DNA from: an uncultured Lachnospiraceae bacterium
GTDB taxonomy: Bacteria > Bacillota_A > Clostridia > Lachnospirales > Lachnospiraceae
DNA: 64,000 bases
Assembly (NCBI GenBank): GCA_905207905.1
Contig: CAJLNC010000001.1
Coordinates: 1-64,000 of the forward strand
Direction of reading: 5' to 3'
How positions within the stretch are numbered: position 1 is the first letter of the stretch; every line of letters starts with the position of its first letter. Below are positions 34,455 to 42,209 of this stretch, one piece after another. The position numbers and the translations under genes were made by a program. Under the pieces are notes generated by a model that worked only from the letters and a program-made list of their open reading frames with translations, had not been told where the DNA came from and ran no database searches.

Positions 34455-35209
34455 AGCTTGAAGTTAAAAATTTATATTTTTCTTACGGAGCCCATGAGGT
34501 AGTCCGGAATGTATCGTTTACAGCCTCTTCAGGAGAAATGGTTGCTGTTTTGGGGGTAAACGGTGTGGGAAAGTCTACAATGCTAAAATGCATCAATCGG
34601 ATCCATAAGCAGAAGTCGGGAGAGATTTTTGCAGATGATAAAAAAATCAGCCATATGAAAGATATCGAACTGGCTTCCCAAATTGGCTATGTGGCCCAGA
34701 ACTGCGAGTTCTCAGAAAGCACAGTATTTGATGCGGTGCTTTTGGGAAGAAAACCTTTTATCAAATGGGATGTGACGGAGAACGATCTGGAAATCGTGCA
34801 AAAGGTTTTGCAGCTGCTTTCCCTGGAGCAGTACTCCATGAGGAATGTTCTGGAACTGTCCGGTGGAGAACGCCAGAAAGTAGCGATTGCCAGAGTTCTG
34901 GCACAACAGACTCCGATCTTGCTTTTTGATGAGCCCACAAGCAATTTGGATCTTAGGAATCAGCTGAAAGTTTTGGAGATTATTCAGCAGATTGTAAAGA
35001 AGCAGAATCTTATAGCGGTGGTTACGATTCATGATCTGAATCTGGCCCTGCGATATGCGGATAAGTTTTTGGCAATGCAGGATGGACAGGTATTTGGTTT
35101 TGGAGGCAGTGAGATTGTAACCTCAGAAACGATCAAAAAGGTGTACGGTGTAACAGCTGATGTAATCGACTACCATGGGCACAAGGTTGTCATACCTGAA
35201 ACAATATAA
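34451..35209 (+). CDS. ABC transporter ATPase (FepC/BtuD type)
   Basis: A 252-residue ATPase with Walker A GVNGVGKST, Q-loop VAQNCEF, signature LSGGERQK, Walker B LLFDEPTSNLDL and switch histidine TIHDLN. It energises the FecCD permease encoded just upstream. The ATG at 34451 lies in the permease stop codon (ATGA) with GGAAGAG in front; the frame is open upstream to 33995, but that part is only the shadow of the permease gene. Confidence 0.95.
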   Translation: MKLEVKNLYFSYGAHEVVRNVSFTASSGEMVAVLGVNGVGKSTMLKCINRIHKQKSGEIFADDKKISHMKDIELASQIGYVAQNCEFSESTVFDAVLLGRKPFIKWDVTENDLEIVQKVLQLLSLEQYSMRNVLELSGGERQKVAIARVLAQQTPILLFDEPTSNLDLRNQLKVLEIIQQIVKKQNLIAVVTIHDLNLALRYADKFLAMQDGQVFGFGGSEIVTSETIKKVYGVTADVIDYHGHKVVIPETI

Positions 35210-35230
35210 AAATAAAAGGAGGAAACAAAG

Positions 35231-36367
35231 ATGAAAAGAAAATTTGTAATGGTGTTAACAGCAGCAGCTCTGTTGGCTGTAGGAACAGGGGGTGTGGTGG
35301 CTGCCGCGGCAGAAACGGAACCTTTAGAAGAACAGTCAGAGACGATGGAAGGTTCGGAGGGAGAATATCAGGTAACAGACTTGTTGGGAAGAAAAGTGAC
35401 GATCCCCGGGGAAACCTCCAGCTATGCCTGCATTGGATCAGGAAGTTTGAGGTTATACTGCTATGTGGCCGATAAAGGAGAATTAGCAGGAGTGGAAAAT
35501 ATAGAGGTGGAGAACGATCCCTCCGGTCGTCCTTATGCAATGGCGTTGGGAGATCTGAAAGATGCAGTTATAATCGGGCCGGGAGGACCTGGGAATGCAC
35601 CGGATGCAGAATTGCTGTTTAACGCAGCGCCGGATGTCATTTTTTCTATGTATAATTCGGAAACGGCAGCCGTGGATGAGCTTCAGGAGAAGACGGGAAT
35701 TCCGGTGGTGGCTTTAAGCTATGGAGAATACGAAGTGTTTGATCCGGCAATTTATGAGTCCATGATGTTGATCGGGCAGATTACAGGAAATGAGGAACGG
35801 GCAGAGGCAGTTGTGGATTATATGAAAGAGATTCGTGAAGATTTGAATGCCCGGACAGAACAGATGGAAGAGAAGCCTCTTGTGTATATGGGATGTCAGT
35901 CAAATCGGGGAAGTCATGGAATCGAGAGCACTGCTGGAAATTATGTGTTGTTTGAGGCTCTGAATATTCGCAATGCGGCGGCAGAAGCAGGAATACCAGA
36001 ATATGCAATGATTGATAAGGAACAGATCTTGGAACTGGATCCGGATATTATGATTATCGATGCCGGAGGATACCAGATACTTTCTGATGACTACAAAGCT
36101 AATCCGGATTTTTATGAGACATTGACCGCATTTAAAGAAGGAAAGGTTTATATGCAGATGCCCTATAACTGGTATTATACGAATCTGGAGATCGCTATCG
36201 CAGACGGCTATTATATTGGCTCTGTAGTATATCCGGATGCTTTTTCCGATATTGATATAGAAGAAAAGTTCAATGAGATTTCAGATTTCTTTCTGGGAAT
36301 GGAAGTGTATGAAACGATTGCCGACAGCTATTATGGCGGCTATCAGGCAGTAAAATTAGGCGAATGA
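35231..36367 (+). CDS. ABC substrate-binding protein, metal-chelate type, no lipobox
   Basis: A 378-residue protein with a clear Sec signal (residues 1-27, AAALLAVGTGGVVAAAA) followed by an acidic linker and a COG0614-type binding protein with two lobes (VTDLLGRKVTIPG onward). Unlike nearly all Gram-positive binding proteins, the signal peptide has no lipobox cysteine; an AxA site suggests signal peptidase I cleavage. It should pair with the permease and ATPase upstream. How it stays at the membrane is unclear, and either an uncleaved signal anchor or release are possible. AGGAGG at 35218-35223 supports the start. Confidence 0.88.
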   Translation: MKRKFVMVLTAAALLAVGTGGVVAAAAETEPLEEQSETMEGSEGEYQVTDLLGRKVTIPGETSSYACIGSGSLRLYCYVADKGELAGVENIEVENDPSGRPYAMALGDLKDAVIIGPGGPGNAPDAELLFNAAPDVIFSMYNSETAAVDELQEKTGIPVVALSYGEYEVFDPAIYESMMLIGQITGNEERAEAVVDYMKEIREDLNARTEQMEEKPLVYMGCQSNRGSHGIESTAGNYVLFEALNIRNAAAEAGIPEYAMIDKEQILELDPDIMIIDAGGYQILSDDYKANPDFYETLTAFKEGKVYMQMPYNWYYTNLEIAIADGYYIGSVVYPDAFSDIDIEEKFNEISDFFLGMEVYETIADSYYGGYQAVKLGE

Positions 36368-36377
36368 GGTGAGAATT

Positions 36378-36917
36378 GTGAAGAAAGAAGACAAGAAAGT
36401 GCTTTGGGAAAAAGCGGCAGCTTTCCATGGACATGTGTGCGGCGGACTGACGATCGGTTATCAGGCGGCATTGTATGCCATAGAACTGCTGGATCTGAGT
36501 TTTTCAGAGGATGAACAGGTGGTTTGTATTTCAGAAAATGATGCCTGCGGGGTAGATGCGATTCAGGTGATTTTAGGATGCAGTGTGGGAAAAGGAAACC
36601 TGCTGTTTCATATGCGGGGAAAACAGGCATTTTCTTTTTACAATCGAAAGACGGGAAAATCTGTGCGGCTGGTCTTGAAAAAAGCGCCGAAAGAAATGAC
36701 AAGGGAAGAAGCTTTTGCATATTATCAGAACTGTGAGCCACAGGACTTGTTTGAGGTAAAAGATACTGTGCTCAAACTTCCAGAGGCTGCCAGAATCTTT
36801 GATTCTTATGAATGTGATTGCTGCGGCGAGCGTACAGGGGCTAACTGGATCCGGCTGAGAGGCGGGAAAAAGCTTTGTCTTGACTGTTATCAGGAATATG
36901 ACCGCTTTCATGTATAA
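36378..36917 (+). CDS. FmdE-family protein with C-terminal zinc ribbon
   Basis: A 179-residue protein with the FmdE domain (AAFHGHVCGGLTIGYQAA near the N-terminus, SENDACGVDAIQ in the middle) and a C-terminal treble-clef/zinc ribbon with two Cys pairs (CDCCGE, CLDC). FmdE proteins were named from a formylmethanofuran dehydrogenase operon, but their biochemical role is not settled; the conserved His/Cys residues suggest metal handling. GTG 36378 is preferred, 5 bases after GAGGTGA; GTG 36369 is also in frame. It closes the island, 10 bases after the binding protein. Confidence 0.85.
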   Translation: MKKEDKKVLWEKAAAFHGHVCGGLTIGYQAALYAIELLDLSFSEDEQVVCISENDACGVDAIQVILGCSVGKGNLLFHMRGKQAFSFYNRKTGKSVRLVLKKAPKEMTREEAFAYYQNCEPQDLFEVKDTVLKLPEAARIFDSYECDCCGERTGANWIRLRGGKKLCLDCYQEYDRFHV

Positions 36918-37005
36918 AAGCCTATTCATATACAGCGCGATTTTGCGGAGTATTTTTGTTTTCTGGGAAGATAAGGGCTTTTGCTGCCTTAATCCTATGA
37001 AACGA

Positions 37006-37075
37006 AAAAAGGACTGCTGCCTTTCAGGTGTTTCCCTGATCTTTCAGGGAGACAGCTAAGGCAGCAGTCCTTTTT
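37006..37075. terminator. Bidirectional intrinsic terminator
   Basis: A perfect 18-bp stem, AAAAAGGACTGCTGCCTT (37006-37023) with its complement at 37058-37075. T-runs form on both strands, so it stops both the + strand metal island and the - strand L,D-transpeptidase gene. An 11-base piece (TCCTATGAAAC, 36993-37003) just outside matches one arm of the palindromic repeat at 30 and 30764. Confidence 0.92.
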
Positions 37076-37113
37076 GGCTTTTGAAAGCTCTTTTAAATAT
37101 TCAAAATCATATT

Positions 37114-38568
37114 TTATGCGTATGCGGCATTTCTTCTGTCTGTGGGATCTGTTGGATCTACATACAAAGAAAGCGGAACCTTCCGGTAAGTGGGTTTTGA
37201 AATACTGCTTGGGATAATGTAATCTCCCACAGTGACCGGAGTGCCTACCGGGCAGTTCTGGTAGATGTAGTAAGCATCGCCCATGCGAAGCCGGATACAT
37301 CCTGCAGAAGCCTGCTGTCCGAGAAGGTTATATTTTGCTGCCGGGAAAGCGTAATGGCTGGGCTGAGGAGACGGCAGTGAGTGGAACAGAATATTCCAGG
37401 TAATGTGGCTGCAGTAATAGCCCCAGGTAGGCCCATCCAGTTCATGCAGACTCAGTTTATCCAGCAGAGTAAAGTTTCCTTTTGGCGTAGCGTTGTTCAA
37501 TCCTGTGGAACAGAGGAATACTTTTACAGGGGTATTGCCCCGGTAAACAGCCACCATATTTCTCTGACGGTCCACCTTAATGGACCAGGGACCAGTAGGA
37601 TTCTGCGGTTCTAGGGAAATATAGCCCTTGCTTCCAAAGTCGTAGGTCTTGCCGCCGATGGTGAGCTTTCCGGTGGCCATCTGGCCGTTGGAGGGCTTCA
37701 GGTAATATTTCCGGTTGCCCACGGTGAGCCATCCCTTCTGCATGACACCACTCTTGTCAAAGTAATAGTATTTGCCGTTCTTCTTCATCCAACCGGTTAC
37801 TGCCTGGCCGTACCGGGAAGAAACAGCGCTGAAATAGTAGCGTTTTCCTTTATAGGTGAGCCAGCCGGTTTTCATAGTGCCATATTTGTTGTTGAAGAAA
37901 TAGCGTTTGCCGTTGATGGTAAGAAGGCCGGTCTTTCTCTCTCCCGTTTTTGGATCCATATAGTACCGCTTACTTCCTACTTTCAAAAAGCCTTTCACAA
38001 GCTGTCCGCCTTGATTGAAATAGTAAGTCTTTTTGTTGAGCGTTTTCCAGCCCACGGCTCTGGCTCCTTTTTTGGCAGGATCCAGATAATAGTTTTTGCC
38101 CTTCAGCTTCAGCCAGCCCTGCACCTGCTGTCCTTTGCTGTTAAAGTAATAATAGGACTTGCTCAGCTTCAGCCAGCCCTTTGCCTGGGCTTTGCTTTTG
38201 GAATAAAAATAGTACCGTTTGCCTTTGTGGGTATGCCAGCCGGACTTTAGCTTTCCGTTTTTTTCAGCGTAGTAAGTCTTATTGTTTTTGGTGAACATCC
38301 CTCCGGCATAAATCCTGCCTTTGTTGTCCTTGAAATAATAGTAATTCTTAGAACCTCTTGGCAGTTCCTGCATTCCGGTGAACCCGGTGCACTTTTTGTT
38401 GGTATCTTTGTAGTAAAGATAGTATTTACCGGAAACTCTTTTGGCGATGACCTGTGCATTCTGGTCAGGGCCAGACCCCTCTGGTTCTGTGGCATTTGCA
38501 GGAAGTGCAAATACGAATACCATACACAGCAGCAAAAGAATCCGGCGGATCAATCTGCGCGTGTTCAT
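37114..38568 (-). CDS. L,D-transpeptidase with cell-wall-binding repeats
   Basis: A secreted 484-residue enzyme: signal peptide (about 1-27, ending ANA), then ten or so aromatic/Gly repeats of the choline/glucan-binding type (GW.....G..YYF, about 45-330), then a YkuD catalytic domain with a conserved His (FHSLPS) and nucleophile C424 in SAGCIRL. It makes or edits 3-3 peptidoglycan crosslinks or attaches proteins; the repeats should hold it to a wall polymer, perhaps one made by the adjacent glycan locus. ATG 38568 is chosen, 5 bases after GGAGGAG; the GTG at 38574 lies inside that site. It is the only - strand gene in the window. Confidence 0.92.
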   Translation of the reverse strand: MNTRRLIRRILLLLCMVFVFALPANATEPEGSGPDQNAQVIAKRVSGKYYLYYKDTNKKCTGFTGMQELPRGSKNYYYFKDNKGRIYAGGMFTKNNKTYYAEKNGKLKSGWHTHKGKRYYFYSKSKAQAKGWLKLSKSYYYFNSKGQQVQGWLKLKGKNYYLDPAKKGARAVGWKTLNKKTYYFNQGGQLVKGFLKVGSKRYYMDPKTGERKTGLLTINGKRYFFNNKYGTMKTGWLTYKGKRYYFSAVSSRYGQAVTGWMKKNGKYYYFDKSGVMQKGWLTVGNRKYYLKPSNGQMATGKLTIGGKTYDFGSKGYISLEPQNPTGPWSIKVDRQRNMVAVYRGNTPVKVFLCSTGLNNATPKGNFTLLDKLSLHELDGPTWGYYCSHITWNILFHSLPSPQPSHYAFPAAKYNLLGQQASAGCIRLRMGDAYYIYQNCPVGTPVTVGDYIIPSSISKPTYRKVPLSLYVDPTDPTDRRNAAYA

Positions 38569-38600
38569 GTACACTCCTCCCTTATTCTATTGATATCCAT

Positions 38601-38629
38601 ATTATAGCAGGAGAGGAAAGAAAGAACAA
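38601..38629 (-). promoter_or_regulatory. Promoter for the L,D-transpeptidase gene
   Basis: On the - strand, TTGTTC (38629-38624), 17-base spacer, perfect TATAAT (38606-38601), giving a short leader to the ATG at 38568. Confidence 0.65.
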
Positions 38630-38674
38630 CAGACTTAAGATAGATTTAAGAATTGTTTTTCCTGTTCTTTTCAG

Positions 38675-38703
38675 TTGTGTTTTACAGAGAAGTGTTTTAT
38701 AAT
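38675..38703 (+). promoter_or_regulatory. Promoter of the surface glycan locus
   Basis: TTGTGT (38675-38680), 17-base spacer, TATAAT (38698-38703). It is divergent from the L,D-transpeptidase promoter 46 bases away. The leader of about 140 bases holds two small hairpins, TCACAG/CTGTGA (38770-38788) and CCTTAA/TTAAGG (38812-38832), the second close to the ribosome site. Confidence 0.75.
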
Positions 38704-38849
38704 CAGAAACGTGTATGAAAAGGAACTTGAGAAGTAAGAGTTTGGCTATAACGGATCAAAACGGCAGTTTCACAGGCTTTTTCTGTGACTTTGTATATGG
38801 CTGAACTGTTACCTTAAGAATAACCATTAAGGGAGAAGGGGTTGATAGT

Positions 38850-40247
38850 ATGGTGAGACGGGAGAGATATAAGAGGCTTATCATGTTTTTGGCTTCTCTG
38901 CTGGTGATCGGCCTTCAGACCATGAATTTTGCCTATGTCTGGTTTACAGAATATAACTATAAGGAAATTATGGGATTTCAGTACTGGCGCAGAGGACACT
39001 GGGCTTTGATTGTGTTTTATGCGTTTTTGGTATTTGTGATTTCGAAGCTTTTCGGAGCGCTCCGGGTAGGCTACATGCGGGTGCTGGATGTGATTATTTC
39101 CCAGATTTTGTCAGTGCTCTGCACCAACGTTGTGGCGTATCTGCAGCTGGCTCTCATCGGACGCTGGAAATTTCTGACTTATATAAAGCCCATGGTGTGG
39201 CTGACGGGAGTGAATCTTCTGATTGTGATCTGCTGGGTGGTATTTGTGCGGTGGATTTATGCAAAGATCTATCCGCCCAGACAGATGATCATGGTGTATG
39301 ACGCACCGTCGGAGAAGCTGCTTCGGGATATCTCCTCCAGGGCAGATAAATACGTGATCAGCGAGGCAGTACACCTTGGCAGGGGGATGGACTATATTAA
39401 GGAGCGGATCCCCCACTATCAGGGAGTGCTTATTGGAGATATGCCCTCCCATGAGCGCAATCTTTTGCTGAAATACTGCTTTGAGAAGAATATCCGTTGT
39501 TACTGCTCTCCGAAGATTTCAGATATTATGATCATGAGTTCAGAGAAGATCCATCTTTTCGACACACCCCTGCTTCTGTTTCGGAATCGGGGGCTGACAG
39601 TGGAGCAGCAGGCCATCAAACGGTTTTTCGACATTGTGTGTTCGCTGGCCGGATTGATTCTGCTGTCACCGCTGCTGCTGCTGATTGCCCTTCTGGTAAA
39701 GGTCTATGATGGAGGCCCGGTATTTTATAAGCAGGAGCGTCTGACTCAGGATGGGAAGGTGTTTATGGTATACAAATTCCGGAGCATGAGGGTGGATTCT
39801 GAGAAGAACGGGGCCAGACTGGCCATGAAGAACGACAGCAGAGTGACGCCAGTGGGCCGGGTGCTGCGCAACATTCATTTTGACGAACTTCCCCAGCTTC
39901 TGAATATTCTGAAGGGAGAGATGTCTGTGGTGGGGCCCAGGCCGGAGCGGCCGGAGATCGCGGCCCAGTATGCCAAAGAGATACCGGAATTTCCTTACCG
40001 CCTGAAGGTGAAAGCCGGGCTTACCGGATACGCTCAGGTGTACGGAAAATATAATACCACCCCTTATGATAAATTGAAGCTGGATTTGACCTATATTCAG
40101 AATTATTCCTTCTATCTGGATCTGCAGCTTATCGCTACTACGGCGAAGATCCTGTTTCAGAAGGAAAATACGGAGGGGGTGGAACAGTGGCAGGTAACGG
40201 CAGCTACCAGGGAACAGCACAAGGAGCAGGAGGGCAGCAAAAAATAA
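38850..40247 (+). CDS. Polyprenyl-phosphate sugar-1-phosphate transferase (initiating enzyme 1)
   Basis: A 465-residue WbaP/WsaP-like enzyme that starts a glycan by moving hexose-1-phosphate from a nucleotide sugar to undecaprenyl phosphate. About four N-terminal TM helices (10-145) and a cytoplasmic linker precede the C-terminal bacterial sugar-transferase domain: hydrophobic hairpin near 255-280, then YKFRSMRVDSE, DELPQLLNILKGEMS and VGPRPERP. It is the first gene after the promoter at 38675. The last 61 bases overlap the next gene in another frame. Confidence 0.93.
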   Translation: MVRRERYKRLIMFLASLLVIGLQTMNFAYVWFTEYNYKEIMGFQYWRRGHWALIVFYAFLVFVISKLFGALRVGYMRVLDVIISQILSVLCTNVVAYLQLALIGRWKFLTYIKPMVWLTGVNLLIVICWVVFVRWIYAKIYPPRQMIMVYDAPSEKLLRDISSRADKYVISEAVHLGRGMDYIKERIPHYQGVLIGDMPSHERNLLLKYCFEKNIRCYCSPKISDIMIMSSEKIHLFDTPLLLFRNRGLTVEQQAIKRFFDIVCSLAGLILLSPLLLLIALLVKVYDGGPVFYKQERLTQDGKVFMVYKFRSMRVDSEKNGARLAMKNDSRVTPVGRVLRNIHFDELPQLLNILKGEMSVVGPRPERPEIAAQYAKEIPEFPYRLKVKAGLTGYAQVYGKYNTTPYDKLKLDLTYIQNYSFYLDLQLIATTAKILFQKENTEGVEQWQVTAATREQHKEQEGSKK

Positions 40248-41095
40248 AGGAAGGCCGTCCGGACGTTTCAGTGGTGATCCCGGTACACAATGGAGCAGGG
40301 ACGCTTTCTGCAGCACTGGATTCGGCGCTGGGACAGGAGGTGTCCCTGGAGATCCTGGTGGTGGACGATGCGTCCAGCGATAACCTGGAACAGGTGATGA
40401 AGCGGTATCAGGGGCTTCCCCAGGTACGGCTTTTGCGGAATGAAAAAAATCTGGGGGCTGCTTCCAGCAGAAATAAGGCAGTGAAAGAGGCCAGGGGAGA
40501 CTACGTGGCCTTTTTGGATTCTGATGATTTCTGGGCGGAGGGAAAGCTGAAAAAGCAGCTGAAGCTTTTAGAACAAGGGGACTTTTCCTTGTGCTGTACT
40601 GCAAGGGAACTGATGAGCAGCAAAGGAGAGCTGACCGGGAAGGTGATTCCCGTGAAGAAGGTGATTTCCTATAGGGATTTGCTGCATCACAACAGCATCA
40701 ACTGTTCCTCCGTACTGCTTCCCAGAGAGACAGCCCTGGAATTTCCTATGGAGCATGAAGACAGCCATGAGGATTACATTACCTGGCTGAAGATACTGAA
40801 AAAATATGGGCCAGGGGCGGGCATTAATGAGCCGCTGCTGAAATACCGGCTTTCCGCCAAGGGAAAATCAGGCAGCAAGTTAAAGTCTGCCCGCATGACC
40901 TTTCGGGTGTACCGGTATATGGGATTTGGCTGGGTTCAGTCCCTGGCCTGTTTCGTCAGCTACGCGTTCTGTGGAGTGACTAAGTATCTGAGAGCAGCCC
41001 TGGGAAGAAAAAGAACCGGAGAGACAGAGCTGGTTTTTCAGAGAGAGGGGCCGGAGGCAACGCCGGGGAAAGAGGTGGAAACTGGGGAAGAATAG
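40187..41095 (+). CDS. Family 2 glycosyltransferase
   Basis: A 302-residue GT-A fold enzyme: VSVVIPVHNGAGTL at the nucleotide site, VVDDASSD, and the metal-binding DSDD in VAFLDSDDFW. No TM segment; a basic C-terminal tail may hold it at the membrane. The start is GTG at 40187 with GGAGGGGG in front, so the first 20 residues are encoded over the end of the previous gene. It probably adds an early sugar to the lipid-linked primer. Confidence 0.9.
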   Translation: MAGNGSYQGTAQGAGGQQKIKEGRPDVSVVIPVHNGAGTLSAALDSALGQEVSLEILVVDDASSDNLEQVMKRYQGLPQVRLLRNEKNLGAASSRNKAVKEARGDYVAFLDSDDFWAEGKLKKQLKLLEQGDFSLCCTARELMSSKGELTGKVIPVKKVISYRDLLHHNSINCSSVLLPRETALEFPMEHEDSHEDYITWLKILKKYGPGAGINEPLLKYRLSAKGKSGSKLKSARMTFRVYRYMGFGWVQSLACFVSYAFCGVTKYLRAALGRKRTGETELVFQREGPEATPGKEVETGEE

Positions 41096-41147
41096 GGAAG
41101 GGTTTCTGACAGAGGAGCTTCCCGGAGAAAAGGCTCTGGTTTCAGGA

Positions 41148-41176
41148 TTGAAACACCGGCAGATTCATGGTATGAT
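41148..41176 (+). promoter_or_regulatory. Internal promoter before wzm
   Basis: TTGAAA (41148-41153), 17-base spacer, TATGAT (41171-41176). The predicted start falls at about 41183, the first bases of the structured leader at 41182. Confidence 0.65.
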
Positions 41177-41181
41177 AATAT

Positions 41182-41303
41182 GATGACATCTGTGTCCACA
41201 GAGAACACGCCTCAATCCATGAGGTTTACTGGGGGTTCGGTGCTGTCCTCAATCAGCGTACACCCAATACGCTTCTGTCATCTGCCTTGAAAATCCGGCA
41301 GAT
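41182..41303 (+). ncRNA. Structured leader RNA upstream of wzm
   Basis: A compact multi-stem element. Closing stem GATGACA/TGTCATC (41182-41188 with 41276-41282); inside it CTGTG/CACAG (41190-41201), CCTCA/TGAGG (41210-41224), TGGGG/CCTCA (41230-41234 with 41247-41251) and GCGTA/TACGC (41256-41272). An alternative hairpin, ATCTGCC/GGCAGAT (41280-41303), uses the last bases of the closing stem, so the two are mutually exclusive, as in a riboswitch. There is no long T-run after it. It matches no riboswitch consensus I know. Confidence 0.5.
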
Positions 41304-41391
41304 CTCTTAAATATAAAAACAAGGCTACCAGAGTAGAAGATGCTGCTGCAGGGGCGGCGGAAGATACAGCGTTTTGAAGGAGTAAACATTT

Positions 41392-42192
41392 ATGAATACA
41401 GCAAAGGAGCTGTTGGACAACCGGAAGATGATCTGGAAACTGTCCAAAAATGATTTTAAAACCAAATATGCGGGTTCCTATTTTGGAATTATATGGGCAT
41501 TTATTCAGCCATTGGTAACAGTGATGATTTACATTGTGATCTTTCAGTTTGGATTTAAGGCGTCGCCCAGCGTGCCGGGCTATCCCTATGCCCTGACCCT
41601 CACATCAGGGATCATTCCCTGGTTTTTCTTTTCAGAGGCGCTGTTAAACGGCACCAATTGTTTCCTGGAGTATTCCTATTTAGTGAAGAAGGTTGTGTTT
41701 AAGATCAGCATCCTGCCTATGGTGAAAGTGATCTCTTCTCTGTTTGTGCATCTGTTCTTTATGGGGCTGGTGTTTGTGGTGTTCGTGGCCTTTGGGAAGA
41801 TGCCGCCTGTGCAGTTTGTTCAGGTCATATACTATGCCCTGTGTACGTTCTGTCTCACCCTGGGCCTGGTATTTTTCACCTCCTCCATTGTACCCTTTTT
41901 CCGGGACTTTGGGCAGATTATCAATATCTGTCTTCAGGTGGGGATGTGGGCCTGCCCTATTATGTGGGACATGCAGCAGATGCTGGGGGATCATCCCCTG
42001 CTGATGAAGCTGGTGCGTCTAAATCCCATGGTGTATATTGTGGAGGGATACCGGGACTGCTACATCAATGGCGTCTGGTTCTGGGAAAAATGGCAGTACG
42101 GCCTGTATTTCTGGGCAGTGACCATTGTGTTGGGCTTGTTTGGCTTTAAGATCTTTAAAAAGCTGCGCATCCATTTTTCTGATGTGCTGTAG
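41392..42192 (+). CDS. wzm: Polysaccharide ABC exporter permease (Wzm/TagG type)
   Basis: A 266-residue ABC-2 permease with six TM helices. Family features include the N-terminal amphipathic segment, SKNDFKTKYAGSYFGIIWAFIQPL and the C-terminal LNPMVYIVEGYRD block. It forms the membrane channel that exports completed undecaprenyl-linked glycan; wzt follows 17 bases later. AAGGAG precedes the ATG. It lies behind its own promoter and structured leader. Confidence 0.94.
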   Translation: MNTAKELLDNRKMIWKLSKNDFKTKYAGSYFGIIWAFIQPLVTVMIYIVIFQFGFKASPSVPGYPYALTLTSGIIPWFFFSEALLNGTNCFLEYSYLVKKVVFKISILPMVKVISSLFVHLFFMGLVFVVFVAFGKMPPVQFVQVIYYALCTFCLTLGLVFFTSSIVPFFRDFGQIINICLQVGMWACPIMWDMQQMLGDHPLLMKLVRLNPMVYIVEGYRDCYINGVWFWEKWQYGLYFWAVTIVLGLFGFKIFKKLRIHFSDVL

Positions 42193-42209
42193 AGGAACCG
42201 GGAGGTAAG

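Noticed and set aside
41182..41282. Cloverleaf-like fold suggesting a tRNA
   Set aside because: Too long, stem lengths and loops do not fit, and no T-arm or D-arm consensus is present.
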